Both the position numbers and the translations under genes were made by a program. Below the pieces are notes generated by a model. That model saw nothing but the letters and a program-made list of their open reading frames with translations. It did no database searches and was not told where the DNA came from. DNA of 64,000 bases from Thermotoga neapolitana DSM 4359. GTDB lineage: Bacteria > Thermotogota > Thermotogae > Thermotogales > Thermotogaceae. Location of the stretch: positions 62,001 to 126,000 of the forward strand of contig NC_011978.1 of NCBI RefSeq assembly GCF_000018945.1. Reading direction: 5' to 3'. Shown here piece by piece: positions 1 through 9,799 of the stretch; position 1 is the stretch's first letter; every line of letters starts with the position of its first letter.

Positions 1-371
1 CTTCTTCTGTAGTCCAGACTGATGCGCACTCCCTTTTTTGAAAGAACGTCCGCACGTGCCTTATCGAGAACGACCTTTTCACCCCTTATGAGACGAAGGA
101 CCTCCTCTGATGTGAGAAGACCTGTTTTTTTCAGTTCATCGATGTTGTTCAACCACGGATCGAGAACGTACACCTCCTCGTCTCTGGCAAGGACCTTTCC
201 ATCACTGGTGAGGATCTTTCCTCTGGGAGCAGGCACCTTCACAATCCTCGTCTGAAGAAGTTCCAGATACTTTCTGTGTTCCTCGTGCTCGAGGATCTGA
301 ACCTGAAAAGCCTTGATGATGATCAGAACGAACGAAAGTGCCATGAAAAGCAATATCAATCTGTTCTTCAC
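1..371 (-). CDS. mrdA: Penicillin-binding protein 2 (MrdA type), N-terminal part, cut by window edge
   Basis: Peptidoglycan transpeptidase of the elongation machinery, acting in the periplasm and anchored by an N-terminal helix. The minus strand reads through to base 1 without a stop. It shows a short basic start, one hydrophobic segment (LILLFMALSFVLIIIKAF), then RGKILTSDGKVLARD, the PBP2 signature just after the membrane anchor. The likely start is GTG at 371-369, overlapping the mreD stop as GTGA; another in-frame GTG lies at 386. It is the last visible gene of mreB-mreC-mreD-mrdA, the usual partner set for rod-shape synthesis. The transpeptidase domain is outside the window. Confidence 0.88.
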   Translation of the reverse strand, partial: MKNRLILLFMALSFVLIIIKAFQVQILEHEEHRKYLELLQTRIVKVPAPRGKILTSDGKVLARDEEVYVLDPWLNNIDELKKTGLLTSEEVLRLIRGEKVVLDKARADVLSKKGVRISLDYRR

Positions 372-702
372 CGCCGCCTCACCCACAACAGAAGGAATAT
401 CCCGGAAAGAGCAGACAGAACAAGAGAAACAGAGTCAGAAGGGATACATCCCATCACGATCAAAACAGAAGCGGGCAGGATCATCGATGAGAAATGACCC
501 CTGAGTGCGTCAAGAACAAGAAACGAAAGGAGGATGATCACGTACCAGTAGCTGGGCATGGCAAGGAACCTGATCAAGAGAACAAGAAAAAAGAGGGTGT
601 TTTTCCTTCTGTAGAGAGCAAGTCCAAGAAAGGCAGGGAAAAACATCAGAACGTCTTTGAAGACAAAATCCCAGAGAACACTCAGGACGGCAAGAGCGTA
701 GA

Positions 703-706
<4 letters not shown>
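368..706 (-). CDS. mreD: MreD-like rod-shape membrane protein
   Basis: A 112-residue, very hydrophobic protein with about four membrane segments, starting MIYALAVLSVLWDFVFKD. It is shorter than typical MreD (about 160 aa) and poorly conserved, so the call rests mainly on its position between mreC and the PBP2 gene. The ATG at 706-704 overlaps the mreC stop as ATGA. A longer in-frame reading to 829 would lie inside mreC and starts with an implausible arginine-rich stretch, so I rejected it. MreD is thought to link MreC and MreB to the PBP2/RodA synthase in the inner membrane. Confidence 0.72.
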
Positions 707-2366
<1,660 letters not shown>

Positions 2367-2372
2367 TTAAGG

Positions 2373-2378
2373 ATTATA
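2373..2378 (-). promoter_or_regulatory. Probable -10 element for the mre operon
   Basis: Perfect TATAAT on the minus strand, 37 bp before the mreB start, in the short divergent region shared with the pyrophosphatase gene. I see no convincing -35 hexamer at 16-18 bp, so only the -10 is called. Confidence 0.5.
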
Positions 2379-2414
2379 CCATCTGATAGAATTTCTAGTA
2401 CGGAGGTGAAGACT

Positions 2415-4055
2415 TTGGAAAGAGTGTACGTGGTGGGACACAGAAATCCGGACACGGACAGTGTGTGCTCTGCAATAGGGTACGCCCATTACAAGGCTGA
2501 AGTGGAAAAGAAAAAACAATTCATCCCAGCACGGTGCGGGGAGCTGACGAACGAAGCACTGTTTGTCCTCGATTATTTCAAGGTGAGGCCACCAATCTTT
2601 CTTGAAACGCTGGAGCCCACCGTTGAAGACCTCGAGTTGAAAGATCCGATCTTCGTCTCCCCTGACACACCGGTTTACGATGTCGCCATGCTGATGGAAG
2701 GAAAGGGAATAAAGAACGTTCCCGTAGTGTCCAGAGGGAAGATGATAGGAGTGGTCACAGAGAGCAACCTTGCCCGGGTTTATGTGAGAAGGTTGAAGAT
2801 AGAACCACTAGTCATACATCCCGTTCCTCTTGAACAACTCGTCAGAGTGTTGAAAGCAGAAGTCGTGTGCGATCACCTGAAAGAAAAAACCATCTCCGGA
2901 AAGGTCCACATCGCCGTTGACGCGCTCCACGTGCTCCTTGGAAAGATCGAAATAGGTGACGTGGTCATTGTTGGAGACAACGAACCATCCCAGATAGCGC
3001 TTTTAGAAAAGGGAGCAAAACTCATGATAATCGTGAACAACGCGCCCGTTTCCAGCAGGGTACTTGAGATCGCAAAGGAGAAAGGTGCCGCCGTCCTGAG
3101 AGTGAAGTTCGACGCTTTCGGTGCGGCAAAGCTCATAAACCTGGCTCTTCCTGTGACACTGGTGATGAGCAAAAAATTTCCAACGGTGACCAAAAGAGAC
3201 ACGCTCGAAGACGTGAAAAACATCGTGTTCACCTCCAAACTGAGGGCAGCGTTCGTGGAGGACGAAAAAGGAAAACTTCTTGGTGTGATAACGAGAACAG
3301 ACCTGATGAAGGATGTGAGAAAAAAGGTCATCCTGGTGGACCACAACGAGATCACACAGGCGCCGGAGGGCGTGGAAAAGGCGGAGATCCTTGAGATCAT
3401 CGACCATCACAGGCTCGGTGGTTTGAGTACCCTGAACCCCGTCTTTTTCTACAACGAACCCGTGGGCAGCACCTCCACGATCGTCACGGAGTTTTTCCTG
3501 AGAGACGGTGTGAAGATGGAAAGAGAAATCGCCGGGGTTCTTCTTGCCGGGATCGTATCCGACACCCTCTTCTTCAAGCTTTCCACGACGACAGAGAAAG
3601 ACAGAGCGATGGCAGGTTTCCTTGCCAGGATCACAAAGCTCGATCTGGAAAAGTTCGCAAAAAAGGTGCTGAAGGAAGGAATGAAGATCCCGGAAAACGT
3701 CGATCCCCTCGATCTGCTGAAGAGGGACGTGAAGGTGTACGAGATGGGTGAGGAATCATTTGCAGTTTCCCAGATCATGACGTCAGATTTCTCCGTCCTT
3801 TTGAAAGAAAAAGAAAAGTTCGCTACTGCCCTGAAGAGCCTCAAAGGAGAGCTCGGTGTGACGCACTGTTTTGTTCTCTTCACCAATCCGATAGAAGAGG
3901 CGAGCCTTGTGATGGTGGAGGGAGATCAGAGGATACTGGAGAAAGCCTTCGATGGTGCAGAAAAGAAAGACGGTCTCTTCCTTTTGAAGGGTGTCATGTC
4001 CAGAAAGAAGGATTTTGTTCCAAGGATCGGAGATATCCTGAGAAGGGAGAGATGA
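2415..4055 (+). CDS. ppaC: Manganese-dependent inorganic pyrophosphatase with CBS-DRTGG insert (DHH family)
   Basis: Cytoplasmic hydrolase of pyrophosphate (family II). The N-terminal DHH part carries VVGHRNPDTDS; two CBS domains and a DRTGG-like domain follow in the middle; VDHNE, IDHHRLGG and the DHHA2 part close the protein. CBS domains in this subfamily bind adenine nucleotides and regulate activity. I place the start at the TTG at 2415, seven bases after the GGAGGTG at 2402-2408. The reading frame opens at 2361, but that leaves a poor N-terminus lying over the promoter region. The protein is 546 aa from this start. Divergent from mreB; the next gene starts four bases after its stop. Confidence 0.92.
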   Translation: MERVYVVGHRNPDTDSVCSAIGYAHYKAEVEKKKQFIPARCGELTNEALFVLDYFKVRPPIFLETLEPTVEDLELKDPIFVSPDTPVYDVAMLMEGKGIKNVPVVSRGKMIGVVTESNLARVYVRRLKIEPLVIHPVPLEQLVRVLKAEVVCDHLKEKTISGKVHIAVDALHVLLGKIEIGDVVIVGDNEPSQIALLEKGAKLMIIVNNAPVSSRVLEIAKEKGAAVLRVKFDAFGAAKLINLALPVTLVMSKKFPTVTKRDTLEDVKNIVFTSKLRAAFVEDEKGKLLGVITRTDLMKDVRKKVILVDHNEITQAPEGVEKAEILEIIDHHRLGGLSTLNPVFFYNEPVGSTSTIVTEFFLRDGVKMEREIAGVLLAGIVSDTLFFKLSTTTEKDRAMAGFLARITKLDLEKFAKKVLKEGMKIPENVDPLDLLKRDVKVYEMGEESFAVSQIMTSDFSVLLKEKEKFATALKSLKGELGVTHCFVLFTNPIEEASLVMVEGDQRILEKAFDGAEKKDGLFLLKGVMSRKKDFVPRIGDILRRER

Positions 4056-4059
4056 TCCC

Positions 4060-4956
4060 TTGGAGAGGTTTTTTGCGTGGCTTGTGATAGTGCTCTGGGG
4101 TGTTTCTTTTCTTGCAACAAAGGTGGTTGTACAGGTTCTGAATCCTTTCCTTGCAGGCTTTTTGAGATTTCTGCTTTCTTTCCTCTTTCTGAGCCTGGTA
4201 TCGGGAAGGCCGAAGATCTTCAACAGAGATATCTTCATGGCGGGTTTCTGGGGCGTTTTTGGTTACTTTGCCTTTGAGAACTCTGCTCTCATGTTCACAG
4301 AACCTACCAACGCTGCGATCATCGTCTCATCTGCTCCCATCTTCTTTCTTCTCTTCTCACACATCGTCCAGAAGAAGAAAACCACGGCGGGCATGTACCT
4401 TGGCGTGCTGCTTTCTTTTCTGGGAGTTGTCCTCGTCATACTGAACGGACGGTTCGTTCTCAAACTCAATCCGATTGGAGACCTTCTCGCCTTCGGGGCG
4501 GCCCTGTCGTGGGTCTTCTACACACACCATGTGGAAAGACTGGGAAGTCTTTCTTTCAAAGAGAACGCCGGTATCATGTTCTGGGGAATGGTTCTTTTTC
4601 TTCCCTTTTCTGCTGGAAAGTTCCATCAGGTGCTGGACATGAATGCCTCTGTAATCGTGTCTCTGATCTATCTTGGGATTTTGTGTTCTGGCCTTGCATA
4701 CTTTCTCTGGAACAGGGCGATCGAGAAACTTGGAAGCAGGAGAACAACGAACATGATATACTACATACCAGTTGTAACGGCCGTGGTTGAACACACTGTG
4801 AAGATGAGGTTTCCGTCTGCTCTTTTGATCGGAGGAGTTGTGCTCGTTGTTCTGGGACTTTCCATCTTCGAAAGGGAGGCAGAACATGAAACTGAGAGTA
4901 GCACTGATAGGATGCGGAAGGATCGGCCAGAAAAAGCACGTTCCTGCTCTGATTGA
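4060..4956 (+). CDS. EamA/DMT-family transporter
   Basis: A 298-residue integral membrane protein with about ten hydrophobic segments in two EamA repeats (first repeat WLVIVLWGVSFLATKVV, second ending ALLIGGVVLVVLGLSIF). The family exports or exchanges small metabolites; the substrate cannot be told from sequence. The start is TTG at 4060, after GGGAG. The membrane part ends near base 4882, and the last 25 or so residues are a charged tail (EREAEHETESSTDRM...) read 71 bp into the next gene in another frame. Such a tail is unusual and may mean that an original stop was lost. Confidence 0.85.
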   Translation: MERFFAWLVIVLWGVSFLATKVVVQVLNPFLAGFLRFLLSFLFLSLVSGRPKIFNRDIFMAGFWGVFGYFAFENSALMFTEPTNAAIIVSSAPIFFLLFSHIVQKKKTTAGMYLGVLLSFLGVVLVILNGRFVLKLNPIGDLLAFGAALSWVFYTHHVERLGSLSFKENAGIMFWGMVLFLPFSAGKFHQVLDMNASVIVSLIYLGILCSGLAYFLWNRAIEKLGSRRTTNMIYYIPVVTAVVEHTVKMRFPSALLIGGVVLVVLGLSIFEREAEHETESSTDRMRKDRPEKARSCSD

Positions 4957-5965
4957 AACGAGGGATCTTTTCGATACGGTGGCCGTATGCGATCTGGTGG
5001 AAGAGAGGATGAACGTGGCCGCCGATCAGTTTGAGAAAGCGGGTCTTAAAAGACCTGAGACTGTGAAGGATTACAGGGAAATTCTCAGAAGAGACGACAT
5101 AGATGTTGTATCCATCGCAACAGAGAGCGGAAAGCACTATCAAATGACGATGGAGGCACTGGAGAGCGGAAAGCACGTTCTTGTGGAAAAACCCATGGCA
5201 CTCTCTACACGGCACATGAACGAGATGGTGGAACTTTCGAAGAGAAAGAACCTGAAACTCGGTGTGTTCTTTCAGAACCGGTTCAATCCGCCTGTGCAGG
5301 AGGTCAGAAAAAAGCTGGATTCTGGGGCTTTCGGAAGGGTGTTCTATGCGTCCGTGGCGGTGAGGTGGAACAGAAACGAAGCGTACTACAGGCAGGCAAA
5401 ATGGAGGGGTACCTGGGAGATGGATGGAGGAGTGCTGATGAACCAGTCCACCCACGCCATAGACCTCCTTCAGTGGTTTCTCGGTGGAGAGATCGAGGAG
5501 ATATACGGCCACATAGCGAACACGAACCACCCTTACATAGAGGCTGAAGACACCGGGTTTGCCATTGTGAAGTTCAAAGGAGGAAAAACGGGTCTGATAG
5601 AAGCAACAAGTAACGTGTTCCCGAGAAATCTCGAGGAAACACTCGCCATCTTTGGAGAAAAAGGAACCGTCGTCGTTGGAGGGCTTGCGGTCAACAGGAT
5701 CCTCACCTGGAGGTTCGAAAAAGAAGAGTCCCATCCGTTCATGAACCTGCCAGATCCGGACACGGTGTATGGAGACAGTCACAAGTACGTGTACAGAGAC
5801 TTCTACGAAGCGGTCCTCAAAGACAGAAAACCCTACATCTCAGGAGAAGATGGAAAGAAGGCTGTGGAGATAGTGCTCGGGATATACAAGTCCTTCCTGG
5901 AGGGAAGACCGGTGAAGTATCCGTTCGATTTTTCCACAGAGGAAATGAAGGGAGTAAAGCTGTGA
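4886..5965 (+). CDS. Gfo/Idh/MocA-family oxidoreductase, WlbA/WbpB-like
   Basis: A 359-residue NAD(P)-dependent sugar dehydrogenase. It has an N-terminal Rossmann motif (VALIGCGRIG), the family signature VEKPMA near residue 97, and GGVLMNQSTHAIDLLQWF with the catalytic-type histidine. The last stretch and WRGTWEMDGG resemble WlbA/WbpB, which oxidise UDP-N-acetylglucosaminuronate at C3. A WbpA-like dehydrogenase (6659-7963) and a DegT/WbpE-like aminotransferase (22521-23672) in the same window support that reading, though they are not contiguous. The start is ATG at 4886 after GGGAGG, inside the end of the EamA gene. The substrate is inferred. Confidence 0.82.
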   Translation: MKLRVALIGCGRIGQKKHVPALIETRDLFDTVAVCDLVEERMNVAADQFEKAGLKRPETVKDYREILRRDDIDVVSIATESGKHYQMTMEALESGKHVLVEKPMALSTRHMNEMVELSKRKNLKLGVFFQNRFNPPVQEVRKKLDSGAFGRVFYASVAVRWNRNEAYYRQAKWRGTWEMDGGVLMNQSTHAIDLLQWFLGGEIEEIYGHIANTNHPYIEAEDTGFAIVKFKGGKTGLIEATSNVFPRNLEETLAIFGEKGTVVVGGLAVNRILTWRFEKEESHPFMNLPDPDTVYGDSHKYVYRDFYEAVLKDRKPYISGEDGKKAVEIVLGIYKSFLEGRPVKYPFDFSTEEMKGVKL

Positions 5966-6672
5966 TGAGAAAAAGGGCTGTTTATTTCATTCTTCTGTTC
6001 AACGCGTTCATATTCGTGTTGATGGCGCTTTCCGGGGTTTTCTCCACAAGAGAGCCCATTCTTCAGATGCTTCTTCTTCTCAGATACGGTGCCCAGTACG
6101 GTCCCAGAGTCGATGCGGGAGACTGGTTCAGGTTGATCACGGCCCTCTTTGTCCACGGAGGAATCCTCCACATTCTCTTCAACTCCTATGCCCTATACTA
6201 CTTCGGGCTGATCGTGGAGGACATATACGGTTCGGAGAAGTTCCTGTTCAGTTACTTTTTCACGGGAGTGGTTGGAAACATCGCAACGCACATTTTCTAC
6301 CACGACACGATCTCTGTTGGTGCAAGTGGTGCGATCTTTGGCCTCATAGGAGTGCTCTTTGCGGCAGGCTTCAGAAAGGACACACCCTTTTTCATGAAGC
6401 CGGTGACCGGTGTTTCTCTTCTTCCCATCATTCTGATAAACGTGGTGTACGGGTTTCTTCCCGGAACGAACATCAACAACGCGGCGCACCTTGGAGGATT
6501 TCTGTCTGGGATGCTCCTTGGATACACAATGAAGCCCTTCTCGTGGAAGAGAAGGGCCCTCTGGAAAGCCATTGCCATTCTCACCGTTTCACTTGTGGTT
6601 CTCTCTTATGTTTTCCTGATCAGACAGATCCCGGAGATCGATGAGGCGATCAGAAGGTTCAGAGCAGGATGA
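5962..6672 (+). CDS. Rhomboid-family intramembrane serine protease
   Basis: A 236-residue polytopic protein. It has the conserved HGGILHILFNSYALYYFG (HxxxN region), the catalytic serine in GASGAIFGLIG and the catalytic histidine in NAAHLGGFLSGMLLG, so the Ser-His dyad is intact. Rhomboids cut single-pass membrane proteins within the bilayer; the substrate is unknown. The start is GTG at 5962 or ATG at 5965, overlapping the oxidoreductase stop, with GGGAG at 5950-5954. The 3' end overlaps the convergent UDP-sugar dehydrogenase by 14 bp. Confidence 0.93.
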   Translation: MMRKRAVYFILLFNAFIFVLMALSGVFSTREPILQMLLLLRYGAQYGPRVDAGDWFRLITALFVHGGILHILFNSYALYYFGLIVEDIYGSEKFLFSYFFTGVVGNIATHIFYHDTISVGASGAIFGLIGVLFAAGFRKDTPFFMKPVTGVSLLPIILINVVYGFLPGTNINNAAHLGGFLSGMLLGYTMKPFSWKRRALWKAIAILTVSLVVLSYVFLIRQIPEIDEAIRRFRAG

Positions 6673-7963
6673 TCTTTTCTCTGTTTTCCTTCACATCCTT
6701 TGTGATGTTCTTGGTGTCGAAGACAACGGGTGCGTGCTTTACAACGAAGTTGTAATCCACTCCGTTTTTGTGAGCAGTTGTTATCACGACGATGTCCACG
6801 CTCTTCAGGTACTCTTCTGTGAGTTCGACCCTTCTGTGGATTTTCTCTCCTCTCTTCACCTCAGGAACGTAGGGGTCGAAGAACTCGACGATCGCTTTTT
6901 TCTTTTCGAGATGATCCCATACCTTGAGGGCAGGTGACTCCCTCACGTCGTCTATATCGCCCTTGTAGGCAACCCCGAGGAGAAGGACCTTCGAGCCGTT
7001 CAGAGGTTTTTTTCTCTCGTTGAGTATGTCCTGGACCCTCATCACAACGTACTCGGGCATGAAATCGTTTATCTCCCCTGCCATCTCCACAAGATCGAGT
7101 CTCACGTCGTACTCTTTTGCCTTGTAAGCGAGGTAGAATGGATCTATCGGTATGCAGTGGCCACCCGCTCCAGGACCGGGATAGAAGGGCATGAAACCAA
7201 AGGGCTTCGTAGCGGCAGCGTCTATCACTTCCCATATGTTGATTCCCATCCTTCTTGCAAGGATCGCCACCTCGTTTATGAGTGAGATGTTCACGAGTCT
7301 GAAAGTGTTTTCGAGTACTTTTGACATCTCCGCTGCTCTTGGGGAGGAGACGGTGTGCACCGGTGCTTCGAGCACGTTCTCGTAGAGGATCTTCGCAAGT
7401 TCAGTGCACTTTTCTGTGACTCCACCCACCACCTTCGGTGTGTTCTTCGTCTTGTAGATTCTGTTTCCAGGGTCCACCCTCTCTGGACTGAACGCAAGGT
7501 AGAAATCTTCTCCTACTTTCAAACCAGTGGACTCCAGTATGGGAAGAACGACCTCCTCTGTGGTACCGGGGTAGGTCGTGCTCTCAAGGACAACGAGCAT
7601 TTCCCTGTGGAGGTACTTTGCTATCTCTTTGGCGGTGTTTATCACGTAGGTCAGATCGGGCTCTTTGTATTTTCCCAGTGGGGTCGGGACACAGATCGTT
7701 GCAACGTCGCAGTTTTTCAGTTCAGAAAAATCTGTGGTGGCCCTGATCATCCCCTTTTCCACAAGATCCTTTAGCTCTTCATCCACCACGTCCCCTATGT
7801 AGTTTATTCCCGCGTTCACCATATCGACCCTCTTTTTCTGGATATCGAAGCCGATCACTCTGTATCCTGCTTTTGCTTTCTCCACGGCCAGAGGAAGTCC
7901 CACGTATCCAAGACCGATGACACCTACCACTGCCGTTCTGCTCACAAGTTTTTCCTTCAACAC
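6659..7963 (-). CDS. UDP-N-acetylglucosamine/UDP-glucose-type 6-dehydrogenase (WbpA-like)
   Basis: A 434-residue nucleotide-sugar dehydrogenase oxidising a UDP-sugar C6 hydroxyl to a carboxylate with two NAD+. It shows the Rossmann motif GVIGLGYVGLPLA, the central-domain motif RLVNISLINEVA and the catalytic cysteine in GPGAGGHCIPIDPFYL, followed by the C-terminal UDP-binding domain. The GFMPFYPGPGAGGHC version is closer to UDP-HexNAc dehydrogenases than to UDP-glucose dehydrogenase. I chose GTG at 7963, eight bases after GGGAGG; the longer frame would run into the upstream radical SAM gene. It probably works with the WlbA-like and DegT-like enzymes in making an amino-uronic acid. Confidence 0.88.
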   Translation of the reverse strand: MLKEKLVSRTAVVGVIGLGYVGLPLAVEKAKAGYRVIGFDIQKKRVDMVNAGINYIGDVVDEELKDLVEKGMIRATTDFSELKNCDVATICVPTPLGKYKEPDLTYVINTAKEIAKYLHREMLVVLESTTYPGTTEEVVLPILESTGLKVGEDFYLAFSPERVDPGNRIYKTKNTPKVVGGVTEKCTELAKILYENVLEAPVHTVSSPRAAEMSKVLENTFRLVNISLINEVAILARRMGINIWEVIDAAATKPFGFMPFYPGPGAGGHCIPIDPFYLAYKAKEYDVRLDLVEMAGEINDFMPEYVVMRVQDILNERKKPLNGSKVLLLGVAYKGDIDDVRESPALKVWDHLEKKKAIVEFFDPYVPEVKRGEKIHRRVELTEEYLKSVDIVVITTAHKNGVDYNFVVKHAPVVFDTKNITKDVKENREKIILL

Positions 7964-9414
7964 AGCCTTTTCCTCCCTTCGTTGAAGATCATCTTTCTGA
8001 AACGCTTCTTGTTTTCGAACGACTTCACCCACTCGACTATCTCTTCTCTGGAAGCACGTGCTATCGTGTACTGTATCACAGATTCTCTGATGCTCTCAAA
8101 GTCAACCCTGAAACCTTTGAGATATTCTTTCAGAAACTTTTCTTTTTCTCTCAGAACATCCACGGGCTCCATTCTTCTTTCTTCAAAGTCCGTTCCCGGT
8201 TTTGGAATGAGAGGGTTGAAGCTCATATGGACCTCCCTGTAGCCCATCTGGAGTGCGAGCTCTCCTATCTTTCTGAAAGCCCTGAGGTCTTCTTCTGTTT
8301 CCTCTTCAAGACCGTATATGAAGTACATCTTTATTCTATCAAAACCGACGTTTCTTGCCATTTTCAGGGCGATTTCGATCTGTTCATCCGTTATGTCCTT
8401 CTTCAGTATGTCTCTGATCTTCTGAGAGCCGGCCTCCGGGGCTATTGTGAAGGATCTCTGCCCCGATTCTTTCAGTACCTTCAGAAGTCTTTCAGAAAGG
8501 CGGTCGAGTCTCAGGGAGGAGACCGAGATCTTCAACTGATGCCTTTCAACAACGTCGAGGAGTTCGTTGAGCCATGGATAATCGGTTATGGTGGCACTTA
8601 TGAGCCCGTATTCCTTCCAGGGTATTTCCTCCACAAGACTCTCAAACCTGTCCGGTCTCACAAACCGGGCGGGCTTTAAATTCTTTCCAAATATGCAGAA
8701 GGCACACCTTCTTATACAGCCTCTTCCCAGCTCCACCAGGAGTTTTCCGAGAAAGACACCAGCATCCGAAACGATGTGTGCATGGGGAAGAAACTCATCT
8801 ACGATCACACCGGTTGCTATCTCCGAGTGTTTCTTTCCCAGAGAAGGAACGTTCATCGAAGGAATCTCGGCGAGTGCTTTCAGAATGTCTTCTTTTTTCT
8901 CTCCGGTGAGAGCTTCTGAGAACTCTTCAAGGTGTTTTTCCAGCTCACCGTAGTAGACCGCATCAGCAACGGGAAGAAGAAACTCGGTGTTCAGATAGGT
9001 CACAGCACCACCTGCCACAACAAGGGGATGATGCTCTTCTCTGTCTTTCCAGAGAAGAGGGATTCCCTTTTTTTTGAGAAGATCGAGGAGGTTCAAAAGA
9101 TCGTTCTCAAAGCTCACAGAGAAAAGCCAGATGGGAAACTCATCAAGGGGAGTCTGTGTCTCAAGAGAATAGTATTTTGAAAAGGATTCGTCGTAGAAGA
9201 ACCTTTCGCACCTGATACGTGGATGATGGTTGAGAAGTTTTTGAACGTAATAGAAGGCAAGTCCAGAACTTGCAACGATGTAATCGTTGGGAACAATGAG
9301 GGCGACACGAACGTCGCCCTCGAGTTTCAGATTTTCAACCTGTCTTTCTTTGCTTTTGAAGCCCAGGACCTTTTCATATTCCAAAAAATCCTGGGGTCTT
9401 CTCGGTTTTCTCAA
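7957..9414 (-). CDS. Radical SAM protein with N-terminal B12-binding-like domain
   Basis: A 485-residue protein. The N-terminal third ([20 protein letters not shown]...) resembles a cobalamin-binding-type Rossmann domain but lacks a clear DxHxxG motif. The radical SAM barrel has the cluster motif [11 protein letters not shown] (CxxxCxxC). A helical C-terminal part ends in a basic tail. Related proteins are annotated only as B12-binding/radical SAM enzymes, and I cannot assign a reaction. The start is TTG at 9414 after GGAGGGT, overlapping the thioesterase gene by 41 bp. It sits downstream of ftsH and the thioesterase gene on the same strand. Confidence 0.85.
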   Translation of the reverse strand: MRKPRRPQDFLEYEKVLGFKSKERQVENLKLEGDVRVALIVPNDYIVASSGLAFYYVQKLLNHHPRIRCERFFYDESFSKYYSLETQTPLDEFPIWLFSVSFENDLLNLLDLLKKKGIPLLWKDREEHHPLVVAGGAVTYLNTEFLLPVADAVYYGELEKHLEEFSEALTGEKKEDILKALAEIPSMNVPSLGKKHSEIATGVIVDEFLPHAHIVSDAGVFLGKLLVELGRGCIRRCAFCIFGKNLKPARFVRPDRFESLVEEIPWKEYGLISATITDYPWLNELLDVVERHQLKISVSSLRLDRLSERLLKVLKESGQRSFTIAPEAGSQKIRDILKKDITDEQIEIALKMARNVGFDRIKMYFIYGLEEETEEDLRAFRKIGELALQMGYREVHMSFNPLIPKPGTDFEERRMEPVDVLREKEKFLKEYLKGFRVDFESIRESVIQYTIARASREEIVEWVKSFENKKRFRKMIFNEGRKRLC

Positions 9415-9799
9415 GCGCTACCCTCCGCAAGTAATTCCTGGAAACGATAGCTCTTACAAATTCTGCCTCCAGAATTTTTTCATCGCCACTCATCACGATT
9501 CCCCTGAACTTCACCCGGTTTCCTGTGACTCCGATCACCCTCACACCAACAGCTACTCTTGTTCCTGTGGGAATGGCTTTCACATGCCTTACACAGCTTT
9601 CCACGACAACAGCCGTGTAGTCGTCGGGAAGGTATCTGCTCAAAAGGTCGTAGGACACCCTGTGTACAACTCCCATGAGAGCAGATGTGGAGACAAGATG
9701 AAGATCGAGCATCATCACGTCCTCATTCCATGCCATCGTTTCATCGAGCGCCACGTCTTCCGTTAGCCTCTTTCCCTCAAGAAAGTCAAATTCCATCAT
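9374..9799 (-). CDS. Hotdog-fold thioesterase, FlK-like
   Basis: A 141-residue single-domain hotdog protein ([19 protein letters not shown]..., then the conserved [21 protein letters not shown] strands). This pattern matches the fluoroacetyl-CoA-specific thioesterase-like subfamily, whose usual substrates are unknown. It begins at ATG 9799, overlapping the ftsH stop as ATGA, so it is translationally coupled to ftsH. An extra ATG at 9796 is an alternative start. Confidence 0.75.
   Translation of the reverse strand: MMEFDFLEGKRLTEDVALDETMAWNEDVMMLDLHLVSTSALMGVVHRVSYDLLSRYLPDDYTAVVVESCVRHVKAIPTGTRVAVGVRVIGVTGNRVKFRGIVMSGDEKILEAEFVRAIVSRNYLRRVALEKTEKTPGFFGI

Noticed and set aside
4574-5782. 402-codon minus-strand frame opposite the EamA and oxidoreductase genes
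   Set aside because: Cysteine- and histidine-rich shadow without any motif; both plus-strand genes are convincing.
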